Shown here: positions 7,733 to 17,495 of the stretch, in pieces
Numbering within the stretch: position 1 is the stretch's first letter
How the letters are laid out: each line of letters starts with the position of its first letter
Assembly: GCA_017303895.1 (NCBI GenBank)
Contig: JAFLBF010000011.1
Coordinates: 1 to 64,000 of the forward strand
Direction of reading: 5' to 3'
Length of the DNA: 64,000 nucleotides
From: Bacteroidota bacterium
Lineage (GTDB): Bacteria > Bacteroidota > Bacteroidia > 2-12-FULL-35-15
Position numbers and translations under genes: made by a program
The notes under the pieces: model-generated
Seen by the model: the letters and a program-made list of their open reading frames with translations, nothing else
Told to the model about the DNA's origin: nothing
Database searches by the model: none

Positions 7733-10716
7733 AAAGAGTAAGTTTTTTAGCAGGCATAGTATTCGCATCAATTGCAGTAGCGCAAGAACATCGCTCCATC
7801 CATCAAATAGAATCGGAGAAGTATGCGATGTATCAATTGGAGACCGATCAGCAATGGGATAGTGTGCGTGCCTTTAATGGCGAAACAAAAGTAAAGCGCA
7901 TGAAAAGCAACCGTGCCTGCACTTTGCAAAAGCGTGTGTATGGCTGGCATCCCTACTGGAACAATGGTTTACAATCCAATTACGACTGGGCGGGTCTATC
8001 CGATCTTTGCTACTTTTCCTATGAAGTCAATCCGGCCAATGGAAATGCGAATACCATGAATGGCTGGAGCACAGCTGCAGTGGTGACAGATGCGCAAGCC
8101 AATGGTGTGAATGTAACCTTATGTGCTACTTTATTTGGAGCAAGTAACTTAACGACTTTCTTAGGAAATACAACGGCACAACAAACACTCATCACCAATT
8201 TGATCAATGCCGTGCAAAGCAGAAATGCTAAAGGAGTGAACATTGATTTTGAAGGAATGGGTGCTTCTCATAAAGTTCCCTTTACCACTTTCATGAATAA
8301 TTTATGTACGCAAATGCATGCTGCCATTCCGAATTCGGAAGTAAGCATTGCTTTGTATGCAGTAGATTGGAGCGGTTCTTTTGATATGGCTGCACTGAAT
8401 AACTATGTGGATCTGTTCATCATTATGGGTTACGATTATTACTGGAGTGGCAGCTCGAATGCCGGACCCGAATCACCTCTCTATAATTTTGAAACATCAT
8501 ACAACTATACCTTAACAAAGTCTATCACTTATTATTTAAAACAAGGTGCTTCTAAAAACAAATTATTATTAGGATTACCATATTATGGTCGTGAATGGAG
8601 CACCGCCTCTACCTCCACTATTCCATCGGCTACTACTGGAAGTACCAATACAGTTACTTTCAAGGCCTTCAAACAAAATGCGAATGGATATTACAATAAT
8701 CGTCAGTGGGATCAAAACAGTTTTTCTGCCTGGTTTCCATCTACCCGCACAGGAACACCATGGCAATGTTTTATTGATGATGTGTATTCCATGGGAAAAC
8801 GTTTTGATATGGTAAACCAACGAGGGATTGGTGGTATTGGAATTTGGGCATTGGGGAACGATGACGGCTACAATGACATGTGGAACCTGATCGAAGAAAA
8901 GTTTACCGACTGTGCAGTGGTTCCTTGTACCGATACCATATACGATATGGGTGGTCCCAACCGCAATTACTATGACAGTGAGAATTATACCTTTACTATT
9001 GCTCCTGCAAATGCAAACAGTGTAACACTTAATTTCTCTTCCTTCAACACCGAATTAAATTATGATACACTTTGGATCTATGATGGCAATTCAACATCTG
9101 CTCCTTTGATCGGTTTTTATCATGGGACTACTTCACCTGGAACAGTAAGTTCTACTGGAGGAAGCATGACCATCCGTTTTAAATCGGACAATGCTACCGT
9201 GTCATCGGGCTGGCAAGCGATCTGGAATTGCACCATCGATAATACTGCTCCAACAACATTGGTATCTGCTCCATCCACCTGGCAAACAACCAACTTCACA
9301 GCTACTTTTACCGATACAGATAATTCCGGTGGTACCGGTATCGAAAAAAGTTTTTATCAGGTATTGGATTTTGATGGAACCGAATGGAGAGCCAACAATT
9401 CCCGCGGATTCTTCAGCGATAATTTTGATGCAGCTATTCATCCCGACTGGACACAGCAAACGGGTGTGTGGAGTATCAGCTCTGGTTACTTAAAGCAAAG
9501 TGATCAAACGAATGCCAACACCAATATCTGGGCAGCACTGACGCAAAATCTATCCAACCGCTATTTGTACAACTGGCAAGGAAAGATCGATGGCACAGGC
9601 AGCAACAGAAGAGCAGGCATCCATTTCTTTTGCGATGATGCGACACAAACCAACAGAGGAAATTCCTACTTCGTTTGGTTCAGAGTAGATCAAAGTGTAT
9701 GCGAATTTTATGAGGTAACGAATAATACCTTCACATTAATGAATTCTGTTCCTATGACCATCGTTCCTAATCAATGGTACGATTACAAAGTTCTGTACGA
9801 CCGGATCAGTGGTAAAATGGATGTGTATCAAAACAATGTGTTCATTGGTTCATGGACCGATCCTACTCCACTTGCTAACGGGAATGCGATCTCCTTCCGC
9901 AGCGGGAATTGCGATTATATGATCAACGACCTGAAAGTGTATCGCTCACGTGCTGCCAGCGTTACTGTAACGGTTGGTGCTGCCGCAACTAACGATGTGC
10001 GTCATGAGAATTCGAGTCCGGCACAGCCTTCTTGCCGTGTAAAATCCATCACCAAAGATGCAGCAGGCAATTTATCAAGCATTGCTTCTCAAGATGTGAA
10101 CATTGATTGGACGGCTCCTTCTACTCCATTGGTGGTAGATGGAACAAGTGCAGATATTGATACCAGTTATTCATTAACATCCCTTTCGGGCAATTGGAAC
10201 GTTTGTATAGATACGAATTCTAATGTGGTGAAATACTGGTACAGCATAGGCACAACAGCCGGTGCTACCGATGTGCTCAACTGGACCAATAATAATTTGA
10301 ATACAAACATTACCCAAAACGGATTGAGTTTAACAAGTAATCAATTATACTATATGAATGTACGCTCTGAGAATGGTGCGGGCATTCTTTCTACGATCAG
10401 TAGTTCGGATGGACAATTGGTATTAACACCTACTTCTGTTGCTGAGATCAATGAAAGCTTTAATATTCTTTTGTATCCAAATCCGGCTACAGAGAGTGCC
10501 ACGCTTCAATATTCCAATCCAAACGGTGAGGCAGTGGATATCCGTTTGATGGATGCATTGGGCAAAGAAATCAGATTAATTTCACAGCAAAATCAGGCAA
10601 AAGGAAGCCAGACTTTTATTATTCATAAAAATCATTTAAATTTAACTTCAGGCATGTATGTTGTAAGTGTTCGCATTGGCAACTCAACTAGCTTTGTTAA
10701 ATTAATGATGGAATAA
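7729..10716 (+). CDS. T9SS-secreted glycoside hydrolase family 18 protein with CUB domain
   Basis: 995 residues, predicted to hydrolyse beta-1,4 GlcNAc-containing polymers (chitin or peptidoglycan) outside the cell. Signal peptide 1-18. The GH18 barrel is at about 68-390: YGWHPYW, then GVNIDFEG with the catalytic Asp173 and Glu175, IIMGYDYYW, and a closing GIGIWALGNDDGY. The first acidic positions of the classical DxxDxDxE motif are replaced (N171), as in the YaaH-like spore-cortex branch of GH18, which favours a peptidoglycan substrate. CUB, jelly-roll and fibronectin-like regions and a sorting tail (LLYPNPATE onwards) follow and parallel those of the preceding amidase. It is translationally coupled to that gene. 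Confidence 0.88.
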   Translation: MKRVSFLAGIVFASIAVAQEHRSIHQIESEKYAMYQLETDQQWDSVRAFNGETKVKRMKSNRACTLQKRVYGWHPYWNNGLQSNYDWAGLSDLCYFSYEVNPANGNANTMNGWSTAAVVTDAQANGVNVTLCATLFGASNLTTFLGNTTAQQTLITNLINAVQSRNAKGVNIDFEGMGASHKVPFTTFMNNLCTQMHAAIPNSEVSIALYAVDWSGSFDMAALNNYVDLFIIMGYDYYWSGSSNAGPESPLYNFETSYNYTLTKSITYYLKQGASKNKLLLGLPYYGREWSTASTSTIPSATTGSTNTVTFKAFKQNANGYYNNRQWDQNSFSAWFPSTRTGTPWQCFIDDVYSMGKRFDMVNQRGIGGIGIWALGNDDGYNDMWNLIEEKFTDCAVVPCTDTIYDMGGPNRNYYDSENYTFTIAPANANSVTLNFSSFNTELNYDTLWIYDGNSTSAPLIGFYHGTTSPGTVSSTGGSMTIRFKSDNATVSSGWQAIWNCTIDNTAPTTLVSAPSTWQTTNFTATFTDTDNSGGTGIEKSFYQVLDFDGTEWRANNSRGFFSDNFDAAIHPDWTQQTGVWSISSGYLKQSDQTNANTNIWAALTQNLSNRYLYNWQGKIDGTGSNRRAGIHFFCDDATQTNRGNSYFVWFRVDQSVCEFYEVTNNTFTLMNSVPMTIVPNQWYDYKVLYDRISGKMDVYQNNVFIGSWTDPTPLANGNAISFRSGNCDYMINDLKVYRSRAASVTVTVGAAATNDVRHENSSPAQPSCRVKSITKDAAGNLSSIASQDVNIDWTAPSTPLVVDGTSADIDTSYSLTSLSGNWNVCIDTNSNVVKYWYSIGTTAGATDVLNWTNNNLNTNITQNGLSLTSNQLYYMNVRSENGAGILSTISSSDGQLVLTPTSVAEINESFNILLYPNPATESATLQYSNPNGEAVDIRLMDALGKEIRLISQQNQAKGSQTFIIHKNHLNLTSGMYVVSVRIGNSTSFVKLMME

Positions 10717-10720
10717 TTAA

Positions 10721-11587
10721 ATGATCAAACGTTTCTTCTTCCTTTTAGTCTTCAGTAGCACAATTACCGCTTTCGCACAGGAAGAGCGCGATCCATTTGA
10801 TAAGTATGCACCTCCCGGTGATGTGTACACCAATTTAAAGGAAGCCTTAAAAGATCCGAAGGTTGTATATAAATTGAAGCTGGAATATCAGCCCATCGAT
10901 CCGAAATTACAAACGAAGATCCCCAAACTGACCGAAGTACAAGCTTTGCAGATGACAGCGAATGGCATCACACAGCTGCCGGCCGAGATCACACAATTGC
11001 CCAACATTGTTTATTTTGCCTGCATCGGTAACGATATCACCACTTTACCAAAAGGTATCAGCAACTGGGAAGGATTAACGGAGATCAAATTACAAAGTAC
11101 CAAACTTGATTCATTGCCTTTTGAATTTGGCTATTTAGCACGCTTGAAAGTATTGGAGATGCAAAACAATACAGCTGATACATTTTACTTCCCGAATTCC
11201 ATCGGATACATGAAAAGTTTATCTGAAATATTGGTGTTCAACACCCGCTTAGACACATTGCCGGCTTCCTTCTCTGAATTTAAAAAATTAAAGAGCTTAA
11301 CATTGGCCATGTGTAAACTGAATAAAGTACCACAGGAGATTGGGAAAATAAGCACACTGGAAACATTGATATTGGATAACAATAATTTGATAGAGCTGCC
11401 CAGAAGTGTGTACAAGCTAAAGAATTTGAAATACCTGTCCATTAAAAGCAATAAGATCTATGCCTTGCATGATTCTATCTGTATGCTGACCAACCTTGAA
11501 GTGTTGGATGTACGGGGGAATTTCCTGAAAGAATTTGATATTGCTATTCTAAAGATCCTTCTGCCGAAATGCAGGATCTTGTACTAA
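10721..11587 (+). CDS. Secreted leucine-rich-repeat protein
   Basis: 288 residues with a signal peptide (MIKRFFFLLVFSSTITAFAQ). From about residue 60 there are nine or so leucine-rich repeats of about 23 residues (for example NGITQLPAEITQLPNIVYF and NNLIELPRSVYKLKNLKYL), a solenoid typical of protein-binding surfaces. There is no sorting tail, so it is probably periplasmic or at the outer membrane. It starts 4 bp after the GH18 gene and is the third gene of that operon. A recognition or inhibitor role toward the two hydrolases is possible but is inference. Its 3' end overlaps the convergent mtgA stop by 4 bp. Confidence 0.85.
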   Translation: MIKRFFFLLVFSSTITAFAQEERDPFDKYAPPGDVYTNLKEALKDPKVVYKLKLEYQPIDPKLQTKIPKLTEVQALQMTANGITQLPAEITQLPNIVYFACIGNDITTLPKGISNWEGLTEIKLQSTKLDSLPFEFGYLARLKVLEMQNNTADTFYFPNSIGYMKSLSEILVFNTRLDTLPASFSEFKKLKSLTLAMCKLNKVPQEIGKISTLETLILDNNNLIELPRSVYKLKNLKYLSIKSNKIYALHDSICMLTNLEVLDVRGNFLKEFDIAILKILLPKCRILY

Positions 11588-12333
11588 GAACTTTTCTTCT
11601 TTTTCTTTTTAACCGGCTTCTCTTCTTTCTCCTCGGGAGCATCATATTTCAATACTCCGCCCCACAATGCCATTTGATGCATGATCCAGCTCTGACGTTT
11701 TAGAATATAACCACTCGGTTTGCCTGCATTGAACTTTCGTGGATTCGGAAGTACAGCAGCAATGGTTGCTGATTCACTCTTACTTAAACTCTTAGCATCT
11801 TTCTTAAAGAATTGTTTGGCTGCTGCTTGTGCACCATACACCCCATCTCCCATCTCGATCACATTCAGATACACTTCCATAATGCGTTCCTTGCTCCAGA
11901 ACAGTTCGATCAAAAAGGTAAAATACACTTCGAAGCCTTTACGGATCCAGCTCCGCCCCGGCCATAAGAATACATTCTTGGCGGTCTGTTGTGAAATGGT
12001 ACTTGCTCCTCTTTTCTTTTTATGCGTTTCATTGTATTCCAAAGCTTTGTCGATGGCTTCGAAATCAAATCCATTGTGCTTGATGAAATTTTGATCTTCG
12101 GAACAAACAACAGCCAATTGCAAACTAGGCGCGATCTCTTCAAAAGATACCCAATCCTTTTTTAATTTCATCTCTTTGCCATCTATCTTTTGCTCCACAC
12201 AGCGGATCAACATCAGAGGAGTAACCGGAATAGGTATCCAGCGGAATAAGATAGTAGAAACAATGCTGATGATGAAAAACCACATCGCAGCTTTCCAGGT
12301 AATACGCCAAACTTTTTTAAAGAATTCTTTCAC
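11584..12333 (-). CDS. mtgA: Monofunctional biosynthetic peptidoglycan transglycosylase
   Basis: 249 residues, GT51 family. It polymerises lipid II into glycan strands at the periplasmic face of the inner membrane. One N-terminal membrane anchor (about 13-32) is followed by the GT51 motifs: SEDQNFIKHNGFD with the catalytic Glu79, RGASTISQQTAKN, and KERIMEVYLNVIEMGDGVYG. Length fits MtgA with no transpeptidase domain. The tail is an unusual lysine run (KKKKKK). It lies 18 bp after the PorP/SprF gene and is probably the last gene of that minus-strand operon. Confidence 0.93.
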   Translation of the reverse strand: MKEFFKKVWRITWKAAMWFFIISIVSTILFRWIPIPVTPLMLIRCVEQKIDGKEMKLKKDWVSFEEIAPSLQLAVVCSEDQNFIKHNGFDFEAIDKALEYNETHKKKRGASTISQQTAKNVFLWPGRSWIRKGFEVYFTFLIELFWSKERIMEVYLNVIEMGDGVYGAQAAAKQFFKKDAKSLSKSESATIAAVLPNPRKFNAGKPSGYILKRQSWIMHQMALWGGVLKYDAPEEKEEKPVKKKKKKSS

Positions 12334-12351
12334 GCAACAAAAATAATAAAA

Positions 12352-13302
12352 TCAGAGCTCAAATTTCGGACAATCTGCAGCTCCGGCCGGACGGTCATAA
12401 TTTTCAGAACTCATAACAGGAGAAAAGCCAAACATGAATTCTGTTGAATTAGCATTTGCATTTCTGAATTTAGAAACGGTATAATCATAGGCAAATCCTA
12501 CTACTACATTTTTAAATACTCTTACCTGCAACATAGCAGAAACAGCATCGTGTACTTTGTAGGTCACACCCAATCCGATACGCTTACGGTAATAAACCAT
12601 ACAATTCAAATGTGTTACAGGTAAAGAGGAAAAGCTGGATTGCAGATGAACAGCAGGTACAATGATAAAATCATAGCCGGGTGAAACGATCTTTTTGCCA
12701 AGCGTTACATAAGCCGTTGGAATAAGCCTGCTCCCACTTCCAATTTGTCGCCCGCCCATAGCAAGCGTGTTTTTATAAAGATTACGGACAGCAACACCGG
12801 CAAATACTTTTTTAGAATACAGATACACTCCGGGAATAATATCCGGGATGATCACACTCGGATTACGATTATTTAAAATAGGATCATTCGCATCAAAAAC
12901 AGAATTGGTGATCGCTACATTTTTAACTCCTGCAGCCAAACCAAAGCTCATGTACAATTTAGCCGACAATTTAAGATGAACCGCATACGAAGCATAAGCA
13001 GATTTGCTCGAGAAGATCCCGAACTTATCCTGCTCCACCGAAGCACCTACTCCATGCCAATAACGTCTGTAACCTTTTTTGCCAAAGTCCTTGGAAACTG
13101 TTGCAAAGGTCGATTCCGGAGCATCGGAAAATCCTCTCCATTGTGTTCTTCTTCCCACCATGAACATCCAACCTTTGCCGCTTCCTGCTACTGCCGGATT
13201 TAAGCCATAGTCATTCAACACAAATTGTGAATAGGATGCCGACTGCTGGGCATTAACTGATGCAGCACTCAAAAGAAATAATATGAAGAATAGCCTTTTC
13301 AA
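12352..13302 (-). CDS. PorP/SprF family T9SS outer-membrane protein
   Basis: 316 residues. Signal peptide (MKRLFFILFLLSAASVNAQQ), then the family hallmark YSQFVLNDYGLNPAVAGS, a repeated beta-strand pattern typical of a 14-strand outer-membrane barrel, and an aromatic C-terminus. PorP/SprF proteins help export or surface-anchor partner proteins carrying type B (CHU_C) sorting domains. Such a partner is encoded immediately upstream (13303-13875) with no gap, so the two genes most likely work as a pair. The barrel is complete in length. Confidence 0.93.
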   Translation of the reverse strand: MKRLFFILFLLSAASVNAQQSASYSQFVLNDYGLNPAVAGSGKGWMFMVGRRTQWRGFSDAPESTFATVSKDFGKKGYRRYWHGVGASVEQDKFGIFSSKSAYASYAVHLKLSAKLYMSFGLAAGVKNVAITNSVFDANDPILNNRNPSVIIPDIIPGVYLYSKKVFAGVAVRNLYKNTLAMGGRQIGSGSRLIPTAYVTLGKKIVSPGYDFIIVPAVHLQSSFSSLPVTHLNCMVYYRKRIGLGVTYKVHDAVSAMLQVRVFKNVVVGFAYDYTVSKFRNANANSTEFMFGFSPVMSSENYDRPAGAADCPKFEL

Positions 13303-13875
13303 TTATCGTAAAATAGAAACTGTTCCTTTTTTAATGTTCGATTTTTCGTCCTTTTTCTTGTACACTAAATAGTAATACGATGAATCAGGAACAGGAATAC
13401 CCAATTTATTTTTCCCATCCCACGCTTTGTAAAGTCCATCCGACTCAAATACCAATGCGCCCAATCGGTCGAATACCTGTACCAAAGCATTATCAAAATA
13501 TTGTGAATTTTGAATAAACCAGGTATCATTGTATCCATCACCATTGGGTGTAAAAGCAATATCCGGAAGCATTTCACATTCTAATTCAGTGATACTAAAA
13601 CTAAGCGTTGTATCGGCTCCTGTATCGTCTGTAATGGTGAGCGTATATGTTCCAACGGCCAGATCCTCGGCCACATTGCTTGTTTCACCATTGCTCCAGG
13701 AATACGTGTATGGTGGATGCGTTTGACTAACAGTGACAATGATCTCTCCTAATGAAGAACCATTACAACCGGCATCGGTTTCGGAAACCGTAAAACTGAT
13801 CTGTGAAAAAGCACCTGTTGCGCTAAGTAAGCTCAACAATACCAACAGCATGCATTTTTTGTAAGTGCTCATCAT
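13303..13875 (-). CDS. SprB-repeat protein with type B T9SS sorting domain
   Basis: 190 residues. Signal peptide, one SprB-type repeat (about 30-105: CNGSSLGEIIVTVS, PYTYSWSNGE, GTYTLTITD) and a C-terminal gliding-motility-associated/CHU_C sorting domain (about 108-190: FTPNGDGYNDTW, WDGKNKLGIPVPDSSYYY). Proteins of this build are exported by T9SS and attached to the surface with PorP/SprF help. This one is very short, with a single repeat, whereas SprB adhesins are thousands of residues long. It may be a minimal adhesin or cap protein. Its start overlaps the TPR gene stop by 4 bp, and its stop abuts the PorP/SprF gene. Confidence 0.9.
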   Translation of the reverse strand: MMSTYKKCMLLVLLSLLSATGAFSQISFTVSETDAGCNGSSLGEIIVTVSQTHPPYTYSWSNGETSNVAEDLAVGTYTLTITDDTGADTTLSFSITELECEMLPDIAFTPNGDGYNDTWFIQNSQYFDNALVQVFDRLGALVFESDGLYKAWDGKNKLGIPVPDSSYYYLVYKKKDEKSNIKKGTVSILR

Positions 13876-14594
13876 TCGCAGATTTTATTTTTGATCTCTT
13901 CGGCCATCACACTTCCTTTTTCAGTTGCAATGCTTAATGTTTCACAAGCAGCTTTTTTATCGCCATGCTGATACATAGCGGTTGCCATTCCAATGTAAGC
14001 CTCTTTATAGGAAGCATCCAGCCCGATCACTTTTTGGTAGTCAGCAATGGCTTGGTCATAATTACCGGCCATGTCGTTCCAGAAAGCGCGACTGTAATAG
14101 GCATTGATATAAGTGGCATCCAACTCTATTACTTTATTTAAATCTTCTACCGCACCTTTAAAATCATCCAAACGACCTTTCGCAAGGGCTCTGTTGTAAT
14201 AGGCTTTTAAAAAGTTAGGATCAAAGGCAATCGCTTTATTCAGATCTTTGATGGCATCAATGTATTGTTCGGTTTGTGCTTTTGCCACTCCACGGTAATA
14301 ATACACTTCCTGATAGTCTTTATTCAATTTCAATACCTTGTCAAAAAGCTTGATGGCCAACTTGAATTCTCCTTGTTTTACATAAATGGTTGCCTGTAAG
14401 AACAACGCACTATCGTATTGCGGATTCAGATTTAGTGCATTGTCAATATCTTGCAATGCTAGTTTATAGTCGCCCACACTCTCATTCAACAAAGCGCTTT
14501 TATACAGATCCTGATAAGTGATCTGCGCATACGTATTCACTTTCCCCAGAAAGAGAACAATGAGTACGATCGCTATTTTATTGAAAGAATTCAT
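13872..14594 (-). CDS. Secreted TPR-repeat protein
   Basis: 240 residues. Signal peptide (MNSFNKIAIVLIVLFLGKVNTYAQ) followed by about six tetratricopeptide repeats of 34 residues (for example NLNPQYDSALFLQATIYVKQ, DPNFLKAYYNRALAKGRLDD). The repeats form a helical scaffold for protein contacts, and the protein is probably periplasmic. It is the first gene of a four-gene operon (TPR, SprB-repeat/CHU_C, PorP/SprF, mtgA) and overlaps the next gene by ATGA. A scaffold role in export of the adjacent T9SS pair is inference. A TAnnTTTG box lies only 8 bp upstream of its start codon. Confidence 0.88.
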   Translation of the reverse strand: MNSFNKIAIVLIVLFLGKVNTYAQITYQDLYKSALLNESVGDYKLALQDIDNALNLNPQYDSALFLQATIYVKQGEFKLAIKLFDKVLKLNKDYQEVYYYRGVAKAQTEQYIDAIKDLNKAIAFDPNFLKAYYNRALAKGRLDDFKGAVEDLNKVIELDATYINAYYSRAFWNDMAGNYDQAIADYQKVIGLDASYKEAYIGMATAMYQHGDKKAACETLSIATEKGSVMAEEIKNKICE

Positions 14595-14602
14595 GTGCTG
14601 TA

Positions 14603-14610
14603 CAAAAATA
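14603..14610 (-). promoter_or_regulatory. TAnnTTTG box of the TPR/PorP operon
   Basis: Minus strand TATTTTTG, 8 bp before the ATG at 14594 and touching the preceding terminator. The mRNA leader would be only a few bases. No clear TTG box is seen upstream, so confidence is moderate. Confidence 0.5.
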
Positions 14611-14637
14611 AAACATCCCGCGACTTGCGGGATGTTT
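14611..14637 (-). terminator. Terminator after the AsmA-like gene
   Basis: Perfect 11-bp stem AAACATCCCGC (14611-14621), loop GACTT, GCGGGATGTTT (14627-14637), 23 bp after the AsmA-like stop, with T-rich flanks on the minus strand. It separates this long operon from the next one. Confidence 0.85.
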
Positions 14638-14659
14638 TATGAAATAATTTTTCAAAAGA

Positions 14660-17470
14660 CTATTGCAATTTTTTATCCGCTTCAGCCTTTGCATTTACTA
14701 ATACCTGATCTGCCTTTTTATTGGCTTCATCCAGGATCTTTTGTGCCTGCTTATCCACTTCTTTCTTAGCAGCCGGTGCTGCAGCTTTAGCAGCAGCTTT
14801 TTGCAATGGATTTTTGATGCTTTCTATGTTCTTATCGATCGCATCGTATCCTTCCGCTTTGGTTTTATCAGCCAATGCTTTTGCTTCTGCTTTGATCTTA
14901 TCCGCTTCGGCTTGTGCGTCTTTCATTAATTTTTCTGCTTCTTCACGTGCTTTCTCTTTTGCCATGTCCACACCTTGGTTCACTAAGTTCTGCACTTGCT
15001 CTTTCGGTGTTTGATCGGTATTAAACAGATCGGTCTTTAAGGTTGGTTTTGTCACTGTTCCGCCAAAGATCGCTTTGATCTTCACTTTATCACTCATTTT
15101 GATATTGGTTCCGGCCTGTTGGTTCAACTGTGATAATAAACTACCTGCAGCTGCATTGGCTTGTGAACCAAATTCAGATCTAGGAATTTCCAATGCCCAG
15201 GTATAATCGATCGTTTGATCAAATCCTGTTGATCCTTTTACTTTTCCAGTAATGTTACCCGATTTGATCGGCATTTCTTTTACATAAACTCTTCCATCTT
15301 TGAACTCGTAAGTAGCATCTACATTCTCAAAGCTCATCTTTTTATATTTCGGCTGATTCAAGGCATCTGCCAATTTATTGATCGGCTCAAATCCTTCGAT
15401 CACCGCATTCTTTGTTTTTAAGTTACCACCGCCTGTTAAGGAGTTCATTACCGGACTCATTGTCTCATCCAATAAGGTGGTAAATTTTAAGTCGGTAGAG
15501 AATTTACCTTTTGCATACTGTGCAATTGGCGCCAGCTTTTGAACAGAGTTGAACATTTTGAAGGTCTTCGGAATATCAAAATTCGCAATATCCACATCAA
15601 AATCAACGCTTGGCTTTTTAATATTTTGTGTATTATAAACACCATTCAATACCATGGATCCTTCTAATTCATCAATTGTCAATTTCAATTTATCCAAACT
15701 CATTTTGCTGTCTTTGATCGCCACACCGCCACTTACATTCGTAATGGTCATGTTATCGTACAACATCTTACCGATCGTTGCATTTAAAGCTACATCTAAA
15801 TTAGATGGCACTTCCGCTACAGTCATCGCTGCTGTATCTGCAGGTGTTGCAGCTGCCGGAGCAGTAGTATCGCTGCTGCTCATCAATTCATTCAGATCTA
15901 GGAAGTTCGACTTAAAGCTGAACGCACCTTTTAACAATGAATCCTGTAAAGCATACTGCAGGAAGTTCTCGATCTTCCCTTGCATTTGAATATCACTCTT
16001 ACCTACTTTCGCATCAAATTCAGAAAGATCAACAGTCTTCGGATTGAACAATAATGTCAACTTATTGATCTGTGTTGGATAGTTCAAGCTGGCAGTTTTG
16101 TAATTCATATCTGTAACCGTCAATGAACCTTCTGCATGGAACTCTTCATATTTTTCCTGCTCGATCGCACTCATTCTTCCTTTCATTTTTACATCAGCCG
16201 CGATCATACCATTCAGGTCGTCTCCTTTTTCCAATGGCACCACATCTTTCATGCTTGCTAAATTGATCTTCGCCAATACAGCCGCATTGATGTTGGCATC
16301 AGAGATAGGCGTTGTTAAGTGCATGGTCGCATCCACCGGATTTCCTCCTAATTCCACATGGAATTTATTCAGATCAACCACCGTTGCATCCATATCTCCT
16401 GTTTTGTTATCCACTAACAAGTCAACTTGAATATTGGTAGCTGATTTTGGTAAAGATGGATATTGGAACTTCGCATCTTTGATCAACAACTTTACTCCGA
16501 ATGCAGGCATTTTTGTTTCATTGTAGATCCCTTTTGCAAAACCATCTAAAGCTAACTGACCGGAGGTTTTTACATCTTTAAAGTCGGCTGTATAAACACC
16601 AGGCACTAAAGAAAGAATGTTTTTAAATTCGGTCTGGTTGGCTTTGAATTTTACATCCATATCGATGTCATCTTTCGGCAAAGCCACAAAACCATCTAAT
16701 CCTAAGCTCAATTCATTGAACGCAAATTCATTTTCTTTGAATACAAACTTCATATTCGGCATATCGGCATCCATATCTACCTTGATGCGTGTTTTTACTT
16801 TGTTAAAGTAAGCCACGCCAGCTGATGTAACCGATAAGCGTTCGATCTCAGTTAATGTTTCTAACAAGAAATTATCTGCTGTAAAGTCACCGCTCAAATT
16901 AAAATTCATGTTATAAAGTTCAGCACTCATGTCCGCTTGTGCATCATCATACATGATATACGCATTTTTGATCTCCAATTTCTTTAAGGTCATTTTAAAT
17001 GGAGCAGCCGCTGTTGTATCTTCAGTAGCAGTGGTATCCGTACTTGGCTTTGCAATATCCCAGTTCGCTTTTCCATCTTTTAATACCAAAGCATGGATAC
17101 GCGGCTGATCGATAGAGATCGTATTGATCTTATATTCATCCCCTTTGATCACACTCATCAGGTTTAAACCCAATGTCAGGTTCTTCGCATACAATAAAGT
17201 ATCGCCTTCAAACTCTCCAATATTCGCCACACTCACACTGTCGATCGTGAACGTAAAATCAGGGAAGGAACTGATCAGGGTCAGATCAAACTCTCCGAAA
17301 TTCACTTTCGCATTCAACTGCTCATTAGCCGTATCTTTTACAAACTGTACGATCTGTTTCTTAAACAAAAACGGTGCAGCGATGATAAAAATGATCAGCA
17401 CCAGGAACGTGATCCCTGTCCACTTTAAAATTCTTCTTAAAAGACTTTTTTTCTTTTTTGGTGTTTCCAT
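14660..17470 (-). CDS. AsmA-like envelope protein
   Basis: 936 residues. One N-terminal membrane helix (about 14-36, IFIIAAPFLF) anchors a long beta-rich periplasmic body with the AsmA N-terminal and C-terminal regions. AsmA/TamB-like proteins are bridge-like carriers thought to move phospholipids between inner and outer membranes. The last 130 residues (from about 800) are a Lys/Ala/Glu-rich coiled coil (KAREEAEKLMKDAQAEADK), which is not part of the standard domain. The gene is 25 bp after aroC and is probably the last of the operon that starts at 25072. It ends at a strong terminator. Confidence 0.87.
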   Translation of the reverse strand: METPKKKKSLLRRILKWTGITFLVLIIFIIAAPFLFKKQIVQFVKDTANEQLNAKVNFGEFDLTLISSFPDFTFTIDSVSVANIGEFEGDTLLYAKNLTLGLNLMSVIKGDEYKINTISIDQPRIHALVLKDGKANWDIAKPSTDTTATEDTTAAAPFKMTLKKLEIKNAYIMYDDAQADMSAELYNMNFNLSGDFTADNFLLETLTEIERLSVTSAGVAYFNKVKTRIKVDMDADMPNMKFVFKENEFAFNELSLGLDGFVALPKDDIDMDVKFKANQTEFKNILSLVPGVYTADFKDVKTSGQLALDGFAKGIYNETKMPAFGVKLLIKDAKFQYPSLPKSATNIQVDLLVDNKTGDMDATVVDLNKFHVELGGNPVDATMHLTTPISDANINAAVLAKINLASMKDVVPLEKGDDLNGMIAADVKMKGRMSAIEQEKYEEFHAEGSLTVTDMNYKTASLNYPTQINKLTLLFNPKTVDLSEFDAKVGKSDIQMQGKIENFLQYALQDSLLKGAFSFKSNFLDLNELMSSSDTTAPAAATPADTAAMTVAEVPSNLDVALNATIGKMLYDNMTITNVSGGVAIKDSKMSLDKLKLTIDELEGSMVLNGVYNTQNIKKPSVDFDVDIANFDIPKTFKMFNSVQKLAPIAQYAKGKFSTDLKFTTLLDETMSPVMNSLTGGGNLKTKNAVIEGFEPINKLADALNQPKYKKMSFENVDATYEFKDGRVYVKEMPIKSGNITGKVKGSTGFDQTIDYTWALEIPRSEFGSQANAAAGSLLSQLNQQAGTNIKMSDKVKIKAIFGGTVTKPTLKTDLFNTDQTPKEQVQNLVNQGVDMAKEKAREEAEKLMKDAQAEADKIKAEAKALADKTKAEGYDAIDKNIESIKNPLQKAAAKAAAPAAKKEVDKQAQKILDEANKKADQVLVNAKAEADKKLQ

Positions 17471-17495
17471 GATTTAAATTTAAGCGATATAATTA

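Noticed and set aside
8585..9493. Overlapping open frames inside the GH18 gene
   Set aside because: They are shadows of the long, domain-rich reading frame and show no motifs of their own.
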